Source: DVED01 sp963838375 (GTDB lineage: Bacteria > Cyanobacteriota > Cyanobacteriia > Cyanobacteriales > Geitlerinemataceae). Taken from it: a DNA stretch of 64,000 nt. The number at the start of each line of letters is the position of its first letter. The stretch's first letter is position 1. Where the stretch lies: assembly GCA_963838375.1 (NCBI GenBank), contig CAWIQY010000016.1:62001-126000 (forward strand). Direction: 5' to 3'. A model generated the notes under the pieces. It was not told the origin of the DNA. It saw only the letters and a program-made list of their open reading frames with translations, and did not search any database. Made by a program: the position numbers and the translations under genes. Below are positions 56,646 through 64,000 of the stretch, in pieces.

Positions 56646-57779
56646 ATGGTGCAAGAAATTCCCACACAAAGCAAGAAACTGCGTTTCGAGTCCCTAGATG
56701 TATTTCGGGGAATGGCGATCGCGGCTATGATTTTAGTCAACAATCCCGGTAGCTGGAACCACGTTTATCCTCCACTCCTCCACGCCGAATGGCATGGATT
56801 TACGCCTACAGATTTGGTTTTTCCCGCTTTTCTGTTTATCGTCGGGGTTGCCATGGCTTTTTCTCTGGCAAAATATACCGACGGTTCCCGCCCGAAGCGA
56901 TCGGTATACGGGCGCATCCTCCGCCGCAGTGCCATTCTTTTCGCCTTGGGACTGTTACTCAATGGATTTTATCAATACGACTGGGAAAATATGAGAATTA
57001 TGGGAGTCTTACAACGCATCAGCCTTGCGTACCTCATTTCTTCCCTGCTGGTACTCCAGTTCTCTTTGCGGAAACAAACGATCCTAGCTGTGGCAATTTT
57101 GTTAGCATATCAGGCGGCTATGCAGTTGATTCCCGTTCCCGGTTTTGGTGCCGGAAATTTATCGGCGGAGGGTAATTTTGGGGCATCTGTCGATCGGGCG
57201 ATTCTGGGGACTCAACATCTTTTAAAAGGCGGACAATTCGACCCCGAAGGCTTATTTAGTACCCTCCCCGCAGTGGTCACGGTACTGGTGGGTTATTGGA
57301 CGGGATTTTGGATGCGTCGCCAGAAGATAGAACCGCGCACTAGTGTTTCTCTGGTTATCGCCGGATTGAGTTGTTTGGTTTTCGGTGGGTTGTGGGGATC
57401 GATCTTCCCCATTAACAAAGCCTTGTGGACGAGTTCTTATGTTGTTTTCAGTGCCGGTTGGTGTTTGCTATTGCTGGCATTTTGCTACCATTTTATCGAA
57501 GTTTTGGGACAGCAAAAATGGGGCTTTCCTTTTCGGGTGATGGGACTCAATGCTATTTTTCTATTTGTTGCCTCGGGTTTAGTGGCGCGCATTCTCATCT
57601 ATACCCACATTGGAACCGGAGAAAATGCTCCGAGTACCTATACCTGGATTTATGAAAATGGCTTCCAACCTTGGGCGGGAGATCTGAATGGATCGCTTTT
57701 GTTTGCGATCGTTACTGTTGTTTTATGGTGGTGCGTTCTCTATGCTATGTATCGTTTAAATTGGTTCTTGAAGGTTTGA
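56646..57779 (+). CDS. DUF5009/NagX-type membrane acyltransferase
   Basis: 377 residues with about ten transmembrane helices. RFESLDVFRGMAIAAMILVNNPGSW, HGFTPTDLVFPAFLFIVGVAM and MRIMGVLQRISLAYL are the signature of bacterial heparan-alpha-glucosaminide N-acetyltransferase-like proteins. The His in HAEWHG corresponds to the catalytic region in that family. It probably acetylates an amino sugar across the membrane. Divergent from tenA. It is 2 kb from the glycan locus, so a link to the deacetylase there is possible but unproven. Confidence 0.88.
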   Translation: MVQEIPTQSKKLRFESLDVFRGMAIAAMILVNNPGSWNHVYPPLLHAEWHGFTPTDLVFPAFLFIVGVAMAFSLAKYTDGSRPKRSVYGRILRRSAILFALGLLLNGFYQYDWENMRIMGVLQRISLAYLISSLLVLQFSLRKQTILAVAILLAYQAAMQLIPVPGFGAGNLSAEGNFGASVDRAILGTQHLLKGGQFDPEGLFSTLPAVVTVLVGYWTGFWMRRQKIEPRTSVSLVIAGLSCLVFGGLWGSIFPINKALWTSSYVVFSAGWCLLLLAFCYHFIEVLGQQKWGFPFRVMGLNAIFLFVASGLVARILIYTHIGTGENAPSTYTWIYENGFQPWAGDLNGSLLFAIVTVVLWWCVLYAMYRLNWFLKV

Positions 57780-57837
57780 TTATGGTTAATGGTTAATTAT
57801 GTCCTAATGTTAGCGCGTAGTGCTATATTACTTAACT

Positions 57838-58131
57838 TCAGCTCCAATCTTCTTCATCTTTTTTGTTCGATCGAACGTTGTGATAGATCGAAGCTTTGGC
57901 GTGAAGTTTCCGAGTTTTGGCGAATAGTTCTTCTTCAGTAAGCTGCCAGTTTTGCATCGCTTTTTCTAAATCATTTTGAATATCTCTGGCACCCGGAAAA
58001 CCGCGATAGCGAATCCGCAAGCGAGCCAGTTCTGATAAATTGTAATCTGTGGGTTCTTCAGCAATTAACGTGTTGACGATCGCTCGATCTTTTTGAGCTT
58101 GGGGATGTTGTTGTTCTGGCATCATTCTCAC
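57838..58131 (-). CDS. DUF3288 protein
   Basis: 97 residues. KDRAIVNTLIAEEPTDYNLSELARLRIRYRGFPGARDIQNDL is the conserved core of DUF3288, a small cyanobacterial family of unknown role. It is soluble, with no signal. The stop at 58148 of the LCP gene lies 16 bases upstream of its ATG, so it is probably transcribed with it. Confidence 0.88.
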   Translation of the reverse strand: MRMMPEQQHPQAQKDRAIVNTLIAEEPTDYNLSELARLRIRYRGFPGARDIQNDLEKAMQNWQLTEEELFAKTRKLHAKASIYHNVRSNKKDEEDWS

Positions 58132-58147
58132 CGATCTAATTGTAAAA

Positions 58148-59494
58148 CTATTTTTCTGAGAGCTCTAGCATCTTTGCTCGGTTGAAATCTTCTCCGATCC
58201 GAATGGTCAAATCAGAACCCACATCCCCAGTCGAATCGGTGACGATTTTACCAAATCCCAAAAGTTCCTGAAGGAATTGAGCGCCTTTAACATCGCCTTT
58301 CTGCACGATAATTTCGGTTTGGCGGGGTCGATCGAGCCAGTTTTCGGACAAATAAACATCTCGAGCCCCAATGGATTCCAAATAGGCTTGCAATTGATTT
58401 CCCGCTTCGGTGTTTTGGGTGGGATTTTGAATGGCAACGCGCAAAGAAAGTAACGCTCGTTCCGGGTTGAGTCGATACTGCGATCGATCGTTTTCTGCAA
58501 TTTCGATCGGTTGTTGGAAATAGTCAGCCAAAATGCGATCGCGTCCTTCTGCATCGATCGTCCAATCGCCATCAGTTTCCAAATTGCCAAACTCACCGGG
58601 TAACATTACCATTTTCAGACCATCGGCATCGAGATGCAAACCAAAGTTCACCAACGCCATCATTTCTGATACATTCAAATCCGTATCCAGATATTTTTCA
58701 ACAATGCGGATAGCTTGTGGCAACCGAGGAAAAACAGTGGGATGAGTCAATCGATCTCGCAATGCCGCGATTAAGGCTTGCTGGCGCTGTACCCGACCGA
58801 TATCGCCGTATGCGCCTTGACGGAACCGGGAAAATTGCTCGGCTTGCGCGCCGTTGAGGATTTGCCATCCTGGTTTTAGGTCGATTTCGAGTTGCTGCGA
58901 TCGATCGGTATAGGACATGGCGCTGGGAACGAACACCTCAATGCCACCCACCGCATCTACCACTTCCCGCAGTGCCTCTGTGTCGATCCGAACGTAGCGA
59001 TCGATCTCGATACCGTCTAGGAGTTGCGAAATCGTTTCCTTCGCCAGATCGCTTCCGCCTTCGTAATTCGCCAGATTAACCTTTGCAAATCCCACACCGG
59101 GAATCTCTGTTTGCGTATCGCGCGGAATCGACAGCAACGCCATCGACTTTTCTTCGGGATCGAAACGCAACAACAAAATGGTATCGCTATGACCGGAAAA
59201 TCGATCGTCAGACCCCTCAATTCCATCCACACCTAAGATTAAAATATGGATCGGTTGAGAAAGTTGGTAGCCGAAACCTCGATCCCAGGAAACTGCCGTC
59301 TCGACGAACGATTTAGGAGACGGCAGTACAAAGGCGACGATTCCACCGAGGGTGGCAGAGGTCATCACCGCGAGGGTTAATCCCAATCCAGACCACATCC
59401 ATTTACTCAAATCGAAGGCGATATTTCTCTTGTTCTGGGGTGGAAATGGCTGAGTTACGGGTGAAGTGGGAGATGCTGAATTTCTGGCTGTCAC
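58148..59494 (-). CDS. LytR-CpsA-Psr (LCP) ligase
   Basis: 448 residues. A cytoplasmic N-terminus, a membrane anchor (MWSGLGLTLAVMTSATLGGIV, about 32-55) and an extracytoplasmic LCP domain: ILILGVDGIEGSDDRFSGHSDTILLLRF, LLSIPRDTQTEI, FAKVNLANYEGG, and FSRFRQGAYGDIGRVQRQQAL with the polyprenyl-phosphate-binding Arg residues. A LytR_C domain follows (ALLSLRVAIQNPTQNTEAG). LCP proteins transfer glycans from lipid carriers to peptidoglycan. This one could attach the polysaccharide made by the nearby glycan genes, though it is not in their operon. Confidence 0.9.
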   Translation of the reverse strand: MTARNSASPTSPVTQPFPPQNKRNIAFDLSKWMWSGLGLTLAVMTSATLGGIVAFVLPSPKSFVETAVSWDRGFGYQLSQPIHILILGVDGIEGSDDRFSGHSDTILLLRFDPEEKSMALLSIPRDTQTEIPGVGFAKVNLANYEGGSDLAKETISQLLDGIEIDRYVRIDTEALREVVDAVGGIEVFVPSAMSYTDRSQQLEIDLKPGWQILNGAQAEQFSRFRQGAYGDIGRVQRQQALIAALRDRLTHPTVFPRLPQAIRIVEKYLDTDLNVSEMMALVNFGLHLDADGLKMVMLPGEFGNLETDGDWTIDAEGRDRILADYFQQPIEIAENDRSQYRLNPERALLSLRVAIQNPTQNTEAGNQLQAYLESIGARDVYLSENWLDRPRQTEIIVQKGDVKGAQFLQELLGFGKIVTDSTGDVGSDLTIRIGEDFNRAKMLELSEK

Positions 59495-59549
59495 GGTATC
59501 TATTCCCGATCGCAGTTCTCGTCATTTCTGCACGATAGAGTTGTGTATT

Positions 59550-60083
59550 TCACTTCTGGTTATCTGGCAAAGATGGATAATTTTTAACATCGGTTAGGGC
59601 AGTTGCAACGGATCGATCGCCCATGGGAACGACGCTAAAACTTCCATCTGTTTCTAAAATCACGGCTTCGACTTCGCTCATCTGACCGATTCCTTGAGAC
59701 CGAACGGCAGAACGCACTTCTTCGGGAACCACTCGTTGAGAGTTTAAGGCGTTCTCCAACATCTGTCCTTGATAAAACAAAAGTGTCGGTTCCGACTTGA
59801 CTAAACGTCGAACAACGGGAACGTGAATCGATAGCCAAGCGATGATAAATTGAAGCGAAATTAGTAATGCAAAAGCTACTAATCCCTCTGCCAGTGCGAC
59901 ATCTTTTGATAATAAAATTGTTGCCAAGGTCGAACCCAGTGCCACGGTGACCACCAGATCGAAGGCATTCATCTTAGAAAGAGTCCGTTTTCCCGAAAAT
60001 CGAAGAAAGATAATCAAGGCGGAGTATGCCAAAGTCCCGACAATCAGGACGCGCCCTAATCCCGACCATGTATTAAAAAACAT
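59550..60083 (-). CDS. DUF421/YetF-family membrane protein
   Basis: 177 residues. Three transmembrane helices (about 12-28, 43-60, 65-85) with SGKRTLSKMNAFDLVVTVALGSTLATILL, the YetF signature, then a soluble DUF421 domain (PTLLFYQGQMLENALNSQRVVPEEV). Function unknown; some members affect sporulation or membrane adaptation in other bacteria. Own promoter likely, since 466 bases separate it from the purA side. Confidence 0.88.
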   Translation of the reverse strand: MFFNTWSGLGRVLIVGTLAYSALIIFLRFSGKRTLSKMNAFDLVVTVALGSTLATILLSKDVALAEGLVAFALLISLQFIIAWLSIHVPVVRRLVKSEPTLLFYQGQMLENALNSQRVVPEEVRSAVRSQGIGQMSEVEAVILETDGSFSVVPMGDRSVATALTDVKNYPSLPDNQK

Positions 60084-60206
60084 AAGATTTTCACTCGGAG
60101 GTTATATCGTTTCGCGCGCGGCATATTTACCAATACTAAATTTCAATTTTTTAGCGCGTGTGTTTTTTATCTCTCGACTTTGACACTATACCAGAACGAA
60201 GTACTC

Positions 60207-60235
60207 TATAGCAGTCGCGCAAGCACGGTTAGGAC
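60207..60235. repeat. 29-base dispersed repeat, copy 2
   Basis: TATAGCAGTCGC...GCACGGTTAGGAC, same orientation as 42610-42638. It is followed by a small AGGGCT/AGCCCT hairpin (60246-60261). Confidence 0.65.
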
Positions 60236-60274
60236 AAATTCTGGGAGGGCTTCGCAGCCCTGCCATAGCCTATA

Positions 60275-60331
60275 GCATTTGCGCGGGAAATCTCATGCAC
60301 AAATCAAAAAACATCACGCAAATGCTTTGCC
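60275..60331. repeat. MITE-like palindromic repeat, copy D (degenerate)
   Basis: GCATTTGC ... GCAAATGCTTTGCC; the outer GGGCGAA of the left TIR is lost. Shorter internal part than copies A-C. Confidence 0.65.
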
Positions 60332-60428
60332 TTCTTCGCTACCCCTGCAAATTTTTACGAACGATTTAGGATTGCTCTATATTCTTTCAGGGTGAAAAAT
60401 TTTACCCATCAAATGTTTTTTTTATTGA

Positions 60429-60534
60429 TTAACGTACTATAAGTAGTCATAGCTTCGCCTAAAGGCTAGGCTACCACACCCGCAAAACCCTGTCAACTCG
60501 TTCCAAAAATGACCCCATTCTCAATAAAATCGGG
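60429..60534 (-). repeat. Dispersed structured repeat, copy 3 (3' part only)
   Basis: Reverse complement matches the last ~105 bases of copies 1 and 2 (TTTATTGAGAATGGGGTCATT, CGAGTTGACAGGG, GCGAAGCTATGACTACTTAT, GTACGTTAATC). The 5' half with the 10-bp stem is missing. Lies just downstream of the purA stop codon. Confidence 0.75.
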
Positions 60535-60567
60535 ATATTTTCGGGAACGATCGCTCCTGTGTCTACC

Positions 60568-61908
60568 TTAAGATTCTATTTCCACAGGCGTCCCGTTGGC
60601 GTGCAGCAAGGCGCGTTTGGGACCGTGGATGGGATCTTCAACAATAATCGTCTGATCGCGACTAGCGCCGAGGGAAACCAAGGCGATCGGAACATCCATC
60701 AGTTCCGCTAAGAACTTCAAATACTCTAGAGCTCGATCGGGTAAATCTTCCAACGTCCGGCAATCCTCCGTGGACTGTTTCCAACCGGGAAGAGTTTCAT
60801 AAATCGGTTGGCAGCGAGCGAACAGGCGGGCACTGCTGGGGAAATCATGGCAGCGCGTGCCATCAATTTCGTAAGCGACACAAACCTTAATTTCCTCCAT
60901 TTCGTCTAAGACATCCAATTTGGTAATCGCCAGACAGTCCAAACCATTGATGCGAACCGCATAGCGACCGATAACCGCATCGAACCAGCCGCAGCGTCGT
61001 TGGCGTCCGGTGGTGGTACCGAATTCTGCCCCTCGATCGCACAAAACCGCACCAATTCCACCGTGAATTTCCGTGGGAAAAGGACCTTCTCCCACCCGAG
61101 TGGTGTAGGCTTTAGCAACGCCGATCACCCGATCGATCGCTGTCGGACCGACCCCCGTCCCCACACAAGCGCCACCGGCGATGGGATTGGATGAGGTGAC
61201 ATAAGGATACGTCCCGTGATCTAAATCCAGGAGCGTGCCTTGAGCGCCTTCAAACAGGATATTGCGGCGTTTTTGGATGGCATCGTAAATTTTCAGAGAA
61301 GCATCGACCACGTGGGGTCGCAGACGATCGGCATAGCCCAAATATTCTTCGATCACCGCTTCCGGGTCTAGGGGCGGCAAGTTGTAGAATTTTTGCAGAA
61401 TTTCATTTTTATAGGGAATCGTCCATCCCAAAATTTCTCGCAACCCATCCGGTTCGATTAAATCCAAAATCCGGATACCCATCCGCTCGGATTTGTCAGC
61501 ATAGGTCGGACCGATCCCCCGTTTAGTCGTGCCGATTTTGTTCGTTCCTCGCCGCTCCTCAGATGCATTATCCAAGAGTCGGTGATAAGGCATCGTCACA
61601 TGAGCAGTTTGGGAAATAAATAGATTTTCGGTGGATACACCGAGGGTCTCGAGTTGGTCAATTTCCTCAATTAACACCTGTGGATCGATTACCGTTCCCG
61701 AACCGATAATACATTGGGTTTCTGGATATAAAATTCCCGACGGAATGAGGTGCAGCTTAAACGTCTGCTCCCGAACAACCACTGTATGCCCAGCGTTGAC
61801 GCCCCCTTGGTAGCGTACAACCACATCTGCCGATTTACTGAGCAAATCTGTGATTTTACCTTTCCCTTCATCGCCCCACTGGGCACCAATTACTACAACG
61901 TTAGCCAA
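60568..61908 (-). CDS. purA: Adenylosuccinate synthetase
   Basis: 446 residues. Condenses IMP and aspartate with GTP to adenylosuccinate, the first committed step to AMP. GAQWGDEGKGKITDLL is the GTP/IMP-binding P-loop with the catalytic Asp; YQGGVNAGHTV, GTTKRGIGPTYADK and TTGRQRRCGWFD are family signatures. Intact. Divergent from an adenosine-deaminase-like gene 340 bases away. Confidence 0.97.
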   Translation of the reverse strand: MANVVVIGAQWGDEGKGKITDLLSKSADVVVRYQGGVNAGHTVVVREQTFKLHLIPSGILYPETQCIIGSGTVIDPQVLIEEIDQLETLGVSTENLFISQTAHVTMPYHRLLDNASEERRGTNKIGTTKRGIGPTYADKSERMGIRILDLIEPDGLREILGWTIPYKNEILQKFYNLPPLDPEAVIEEYLGYADRLRPHVVDASLKIYDAIQKRRNILFEGAQGTLLDLDHGTYPYVTSSNPIAGGACVGTGVGPTAIDRVIGVAKAYTTRVGEGPFPTEIHGGIGAVLCDRGAEFGTTTGRQRRCGWFDAVIGRYAVRINGLDCLAITKLDVLDEMEEIKVCVAYEIDGTRCHDFPSSARLFARCQPIYETLPGWKQSTEDCRTLEDLPDRALEYLKFLAELMDVPIALVSLGASRDQTIIVEDPIHGPKRALLHANGTPVEIES

Positions 61909-62248
61909 GGGTCTATCCCAGGTTCGTAAGTTTACACAAGCCTTGATTATGTTCAGATCGGGTTACATCTGTCAACACGGAGCCGATCGATGAAATTGAG
62001 AAGATTCTAGCGATTAGCCACAAGCTTTTAGCAATTAATGGACGGGAAAGAAATCGCTTTATTTCTAGCCCGAGCAAGGGTTGTAGGTTTTATGAAGTTC
62101 AATCGCCCATGTTGGCGATTCCAGCTTTTGCCCCGTACCATCTGTCACGATTGCTAGATTTCTACCAGATGGGTCGAAACCGCGTTGTGTTTTGGTTGTA
62201 GAATTTATTAAGAATTCTTACTTATTAGCAACAAAGGGGGGTTGAATC
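61909..62248. other. Intergenic between divergent purA and deaminase-like gene
   Basis: 340 bases with no gene seen. Presumably carries both promoters. A ribosome site AAAGGGGGG lies at 62233-62241 before the GTG start. Confidence 0.5.
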
Positions 62249-63265
62249 GTGCCGTTATATTCTGAGTTGCACCGCCATCTCGGAGGGGCGATCGTCCCTC
62301 GGATTCTCTGGCGATATTTTCACCGACATTCGGGCGATCTAGCCGAACGCTTTCCCCAATACCCAGATTTTGAGGAATTTTACACCCGACCTCGGAACAC
62401 CTTGGACGAGTATTTAGAACTGCATACTTTGGTGGAAAATACCCAAACGATCGAGACTTTGCCCTATTTTATCTACCGCTTGATTCGTGGGGCTTACATC
62501 TTTGAAAACTTGGCATATTTGGAACTGCGGTACACTCCTTATTTGCGGACAAACGATACGCTGTCGCAGTCGCAACGGATCGACCAAATGTCAGAGATTG
62601 TGGAAATTGTCGGTCGCGCTTCTCAAGTGAAGGAATATCCGATCGTCACCCGTCAAATTTTGTGTATGCACTCCCGATTGCCTGATGACGTGAATCGGGC
62701 GATCGTCGATTTAGCGGCTTCTCAACCGGACTACGTTTGTGCGGTAGACTTAGCTGGAGGAGACGCACATTATGCCGATCGCTTAGACTCGTTTATCAAA
62801 CTTTACGACTACGCCCGATCGATGGGCATCAAAACCACGGGTCACGTTTACGAAACCACCGACGGCTGCTATCCCAAACTGCTTCCCTACCTGATGCGCG
62901 TCGGACATGGCATTCAAATTCCTTTACTTTATCCCGAACTGCTGCCGGAAGTGGCACGACGAGGACAGTGCTTGGAAGTGTGTCCCACCACTTACTTTAA
63001 AACCGGAACCTTAGAGAATACCGAGCAATTGAAAGTCGTTTTCGATCGTTGCTTCGATGCCGGAGTCGATATTGCCATCTGTACCGACAACGCCGGATTG
63101 CACAATGTTCGTTTACCTTTCGAGTACGAAAACTTGCTCACCCAAGATATTATTAGTTTTCAGCAACTCCAAGCCTGCCAAGAAGCCTCCTTCCGCCATG
63201 CTTTCGCCTGGCCCCACCCACAACCTCCGGCAGAGATGCTCACGGGGTTACTCGCGCCTGTCTAG
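62249..63265 (+). CDS. Adenosine-deaminase-like metal-dependent hydrolase
   Basis: 338 residues, GTG start with a strong ribosome site. MPLYSELHRHLGGAIVPRILW supplies the metal HxH; TTGHVYETTDG and AICTDNAGLHN stand where canonical adenosine deaminases have HAGE and SDDP. The metal His and Asp are therefore kept but the catalytic Glu of HAGE is shifted. Substrate may be adenosine, an adenine nucleotide or another amidine. Opposite and adjacent to purA, which is consistent with a role in purine balance, but the exact activity is uncertain. Confidence 0.75.
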   Translation: MPLYSELHRHLGGAIVPRILWRYFHRHSGDLAERFPQYPDFEEFYTRPRNTLDEYLELHTLVENTQTIETLPYFIYRLIRGAYIFENLAYLELRYTPYLRTNDTLSQSQRIDQMSEIVEIVGRASQVKEYPIVTRQILCMHSRLPDDVNRAIVDLAASQPDYVCAVDLAGGDAHYADRLDSFIKLYDYARSMGIKTTGHVYETTDGCYPKLLPYLMRVGHGIQIPLLYPELLPEVARRGQCLEVCPTTYFKTGTLENTEQLKVVFDRCFDAGVDIAICTDNAGLHNVRLPFEYENLLTQDIISFQQLQACQEASFRHAFAWPHPQPPAEMLTGLLAPV

Positions 63266-63486
63266 GGCTTTCGGATGCCCGGTGTGGAGTGCGAGATCGC
63301 CATGGGCTAAAAAAGTTGTGAGAGACTGGAAACTGCCGGGAATGAGGTAATGAGTAATAATAAGTAAGAAGTAAGTACCGCGCACTGGCTAGATCTTCGG
63401 GAGCGGCTACGCCAACGCCTACAAGAGTTGGAGAACATTTATTCGCTACTAACAACAAGCAACTAACAACTAACAATCAAATCAAT
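63266..63486. other. Spacer with short tandem repeats
   Basis: 221 bases with STRR-type tracts (AATAATAAGTAAGAAG, CAACTAACAACTAACA). No gene seen. Confidence 0.6.
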
Positions 63487-64000
63487 TTGAATTGGACATT
63501 TTTACACGATCGACTGCACAAAACCTTACGAAAGCGACAACTGTTACCCCAAAATAACCGAATTTTAATGGCTGTATCTGGCGGTCAAGATTCGTTATGT
63601 TTGGCGAAGTTGCTGCTGGATTTACGATCGAAATGGCATTGGCAATTGGGCATCGTTCACTGCGATCATCGGTGGCGCGAAGACTCTGCCGCCAATGCCG
63701 CCCACGTCGAAAAATTAGCAAACTCTTGGGAATTACCCTACTCTCAAAAAACAGGCAACCATCGTCGTCAAAAGCGAAGCCGCAGCGCGACAATGGCGCT
63801 ATGAAACCTTCAGCAAACTTGCCTTAGAAAAGGAGTATTCGATCGTCGTCACGGGTCATACCCTCAGCGATCGCGCCGAAACTTTACTGTACAACCTGAT
63901 TCGCGGTGCAGGAGCCGATGGTTTACAATCTTTAACTTGGAGACGATCGCTCGTCGAGGGGGTACACTTAGTTCGCCCATTGCTCGAGATCGATCGACTT
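63487..64000 (+). pseudogene. tilS: tRNA(Ile)-lysidine synthase, frame-broken and cut by window end
   Basis: Modifies C34 of tRNA-Ile(CAU) to lysidine, essential for AUA decoding. The PP-loop ILMAVSGGQDSLCLAKLLLDL and GIVHCDHRWREDSAANAA are typical. In the AAAAAA run near 63750 the frame shifts; the other frame continues KSEAAARQWRYETF...SIVVTGHTLSDRAETLLYNLIRGAGADGL to the window edge. As the gene is essential, a homopolymer sequencing error is the natural explanation. TTG start at 63487 is inferred. Confidence 0.92.

Overview
The window is chromosomal DNA from a cyanobacterium, most likely a filamentous one. The evidence is the very high density of CGATCG and HIP1-type GCGATCGC octamers, the adjacent atpD-atpC pair, ferredoxin-type ispG, D-glycerate 3-kinase, and DUF3288, Uma2 and Rpn/PD-(D/E)XK families typical of cyanobacteria. 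Short heptanucleotide-like tandem repeats in spacers (ACTAACA, AAGTAAT) and many dispersed repeats fit the same assignment. I cannot name the genus.

Layout. 0-3.8 kb is a mobile and accessory zone: an IS605-type element with intact tnpB and a wrecked tnpA, then a VapBC-like toxin-antitoxin pair bracketed by two copies of a ~230 bp repeat that can fold. 3.9-12.6 kb is a minus-strand glycan locus: TPR protein, two glycosyltransferase genes, Stf0 sulfotransferase, DUF6473 protein, second sulfotransferase, methyltransferase; the part from 3.97 to 7.57 kb is markedly AT-rich and looks acquired. 13-17.6 kb holds an SGNH hydrolase, MAPEG protein, Uma2 protein, mnmE and a DUF2062 protein. 17.6-23.3 kb groups an MscS channel with coiled-coil proteins and an OmpA/BON protein. 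A tRNA-Thr(CGU), a secreted protein, an alpha/beta hydrolase and atpC/atpD follow. 28-34 kb has a SWIM protein, an SNF2 helicase and hisD. 34-42.5 kb has rpsT, tatD, a tnpB-only IS605 element sitting precisely inside a Uma2 gene, ispG, a CTP protease, a secreted DUF3887-like protein, glycerate kinase and an Rpn-type protein.

42.8-54.7 kb is the most interesting block: a minus-strand run starting with a single-module NRPS (C-A-PCP-TE), then a glycosyltransferase, three tandem paralogous sulfotransferases, a GT2, a polysaccharide deacetylase and a second GT2, ending in a strong intrinsic terminator. It could assemble and export-modify a sulfated glycan or glycopeptide; that is inference. The C domain lacks the catalytic histidine of HHxxxDG and the TE has Cys in the nucleophile position. 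55.9-64 kb returns to core and house-keeping functions: tenA, a DUF5009-type acyltransferase, DUF3288, an LCP ligase, a YetF-type protein, purA, an adenosine-deaminase-like protein and the start of tilS.

A caution for every reader: at least 13 single-base-type frame breaks occur in otherwise well-conserved genes, including hisD, tilS, the SNF2 helicase and the NRPS, several of them in homopolymers. This looks more like residual sequencing indels than real gene decay. I have given the broken genes their full extents and stated where the frame changes.
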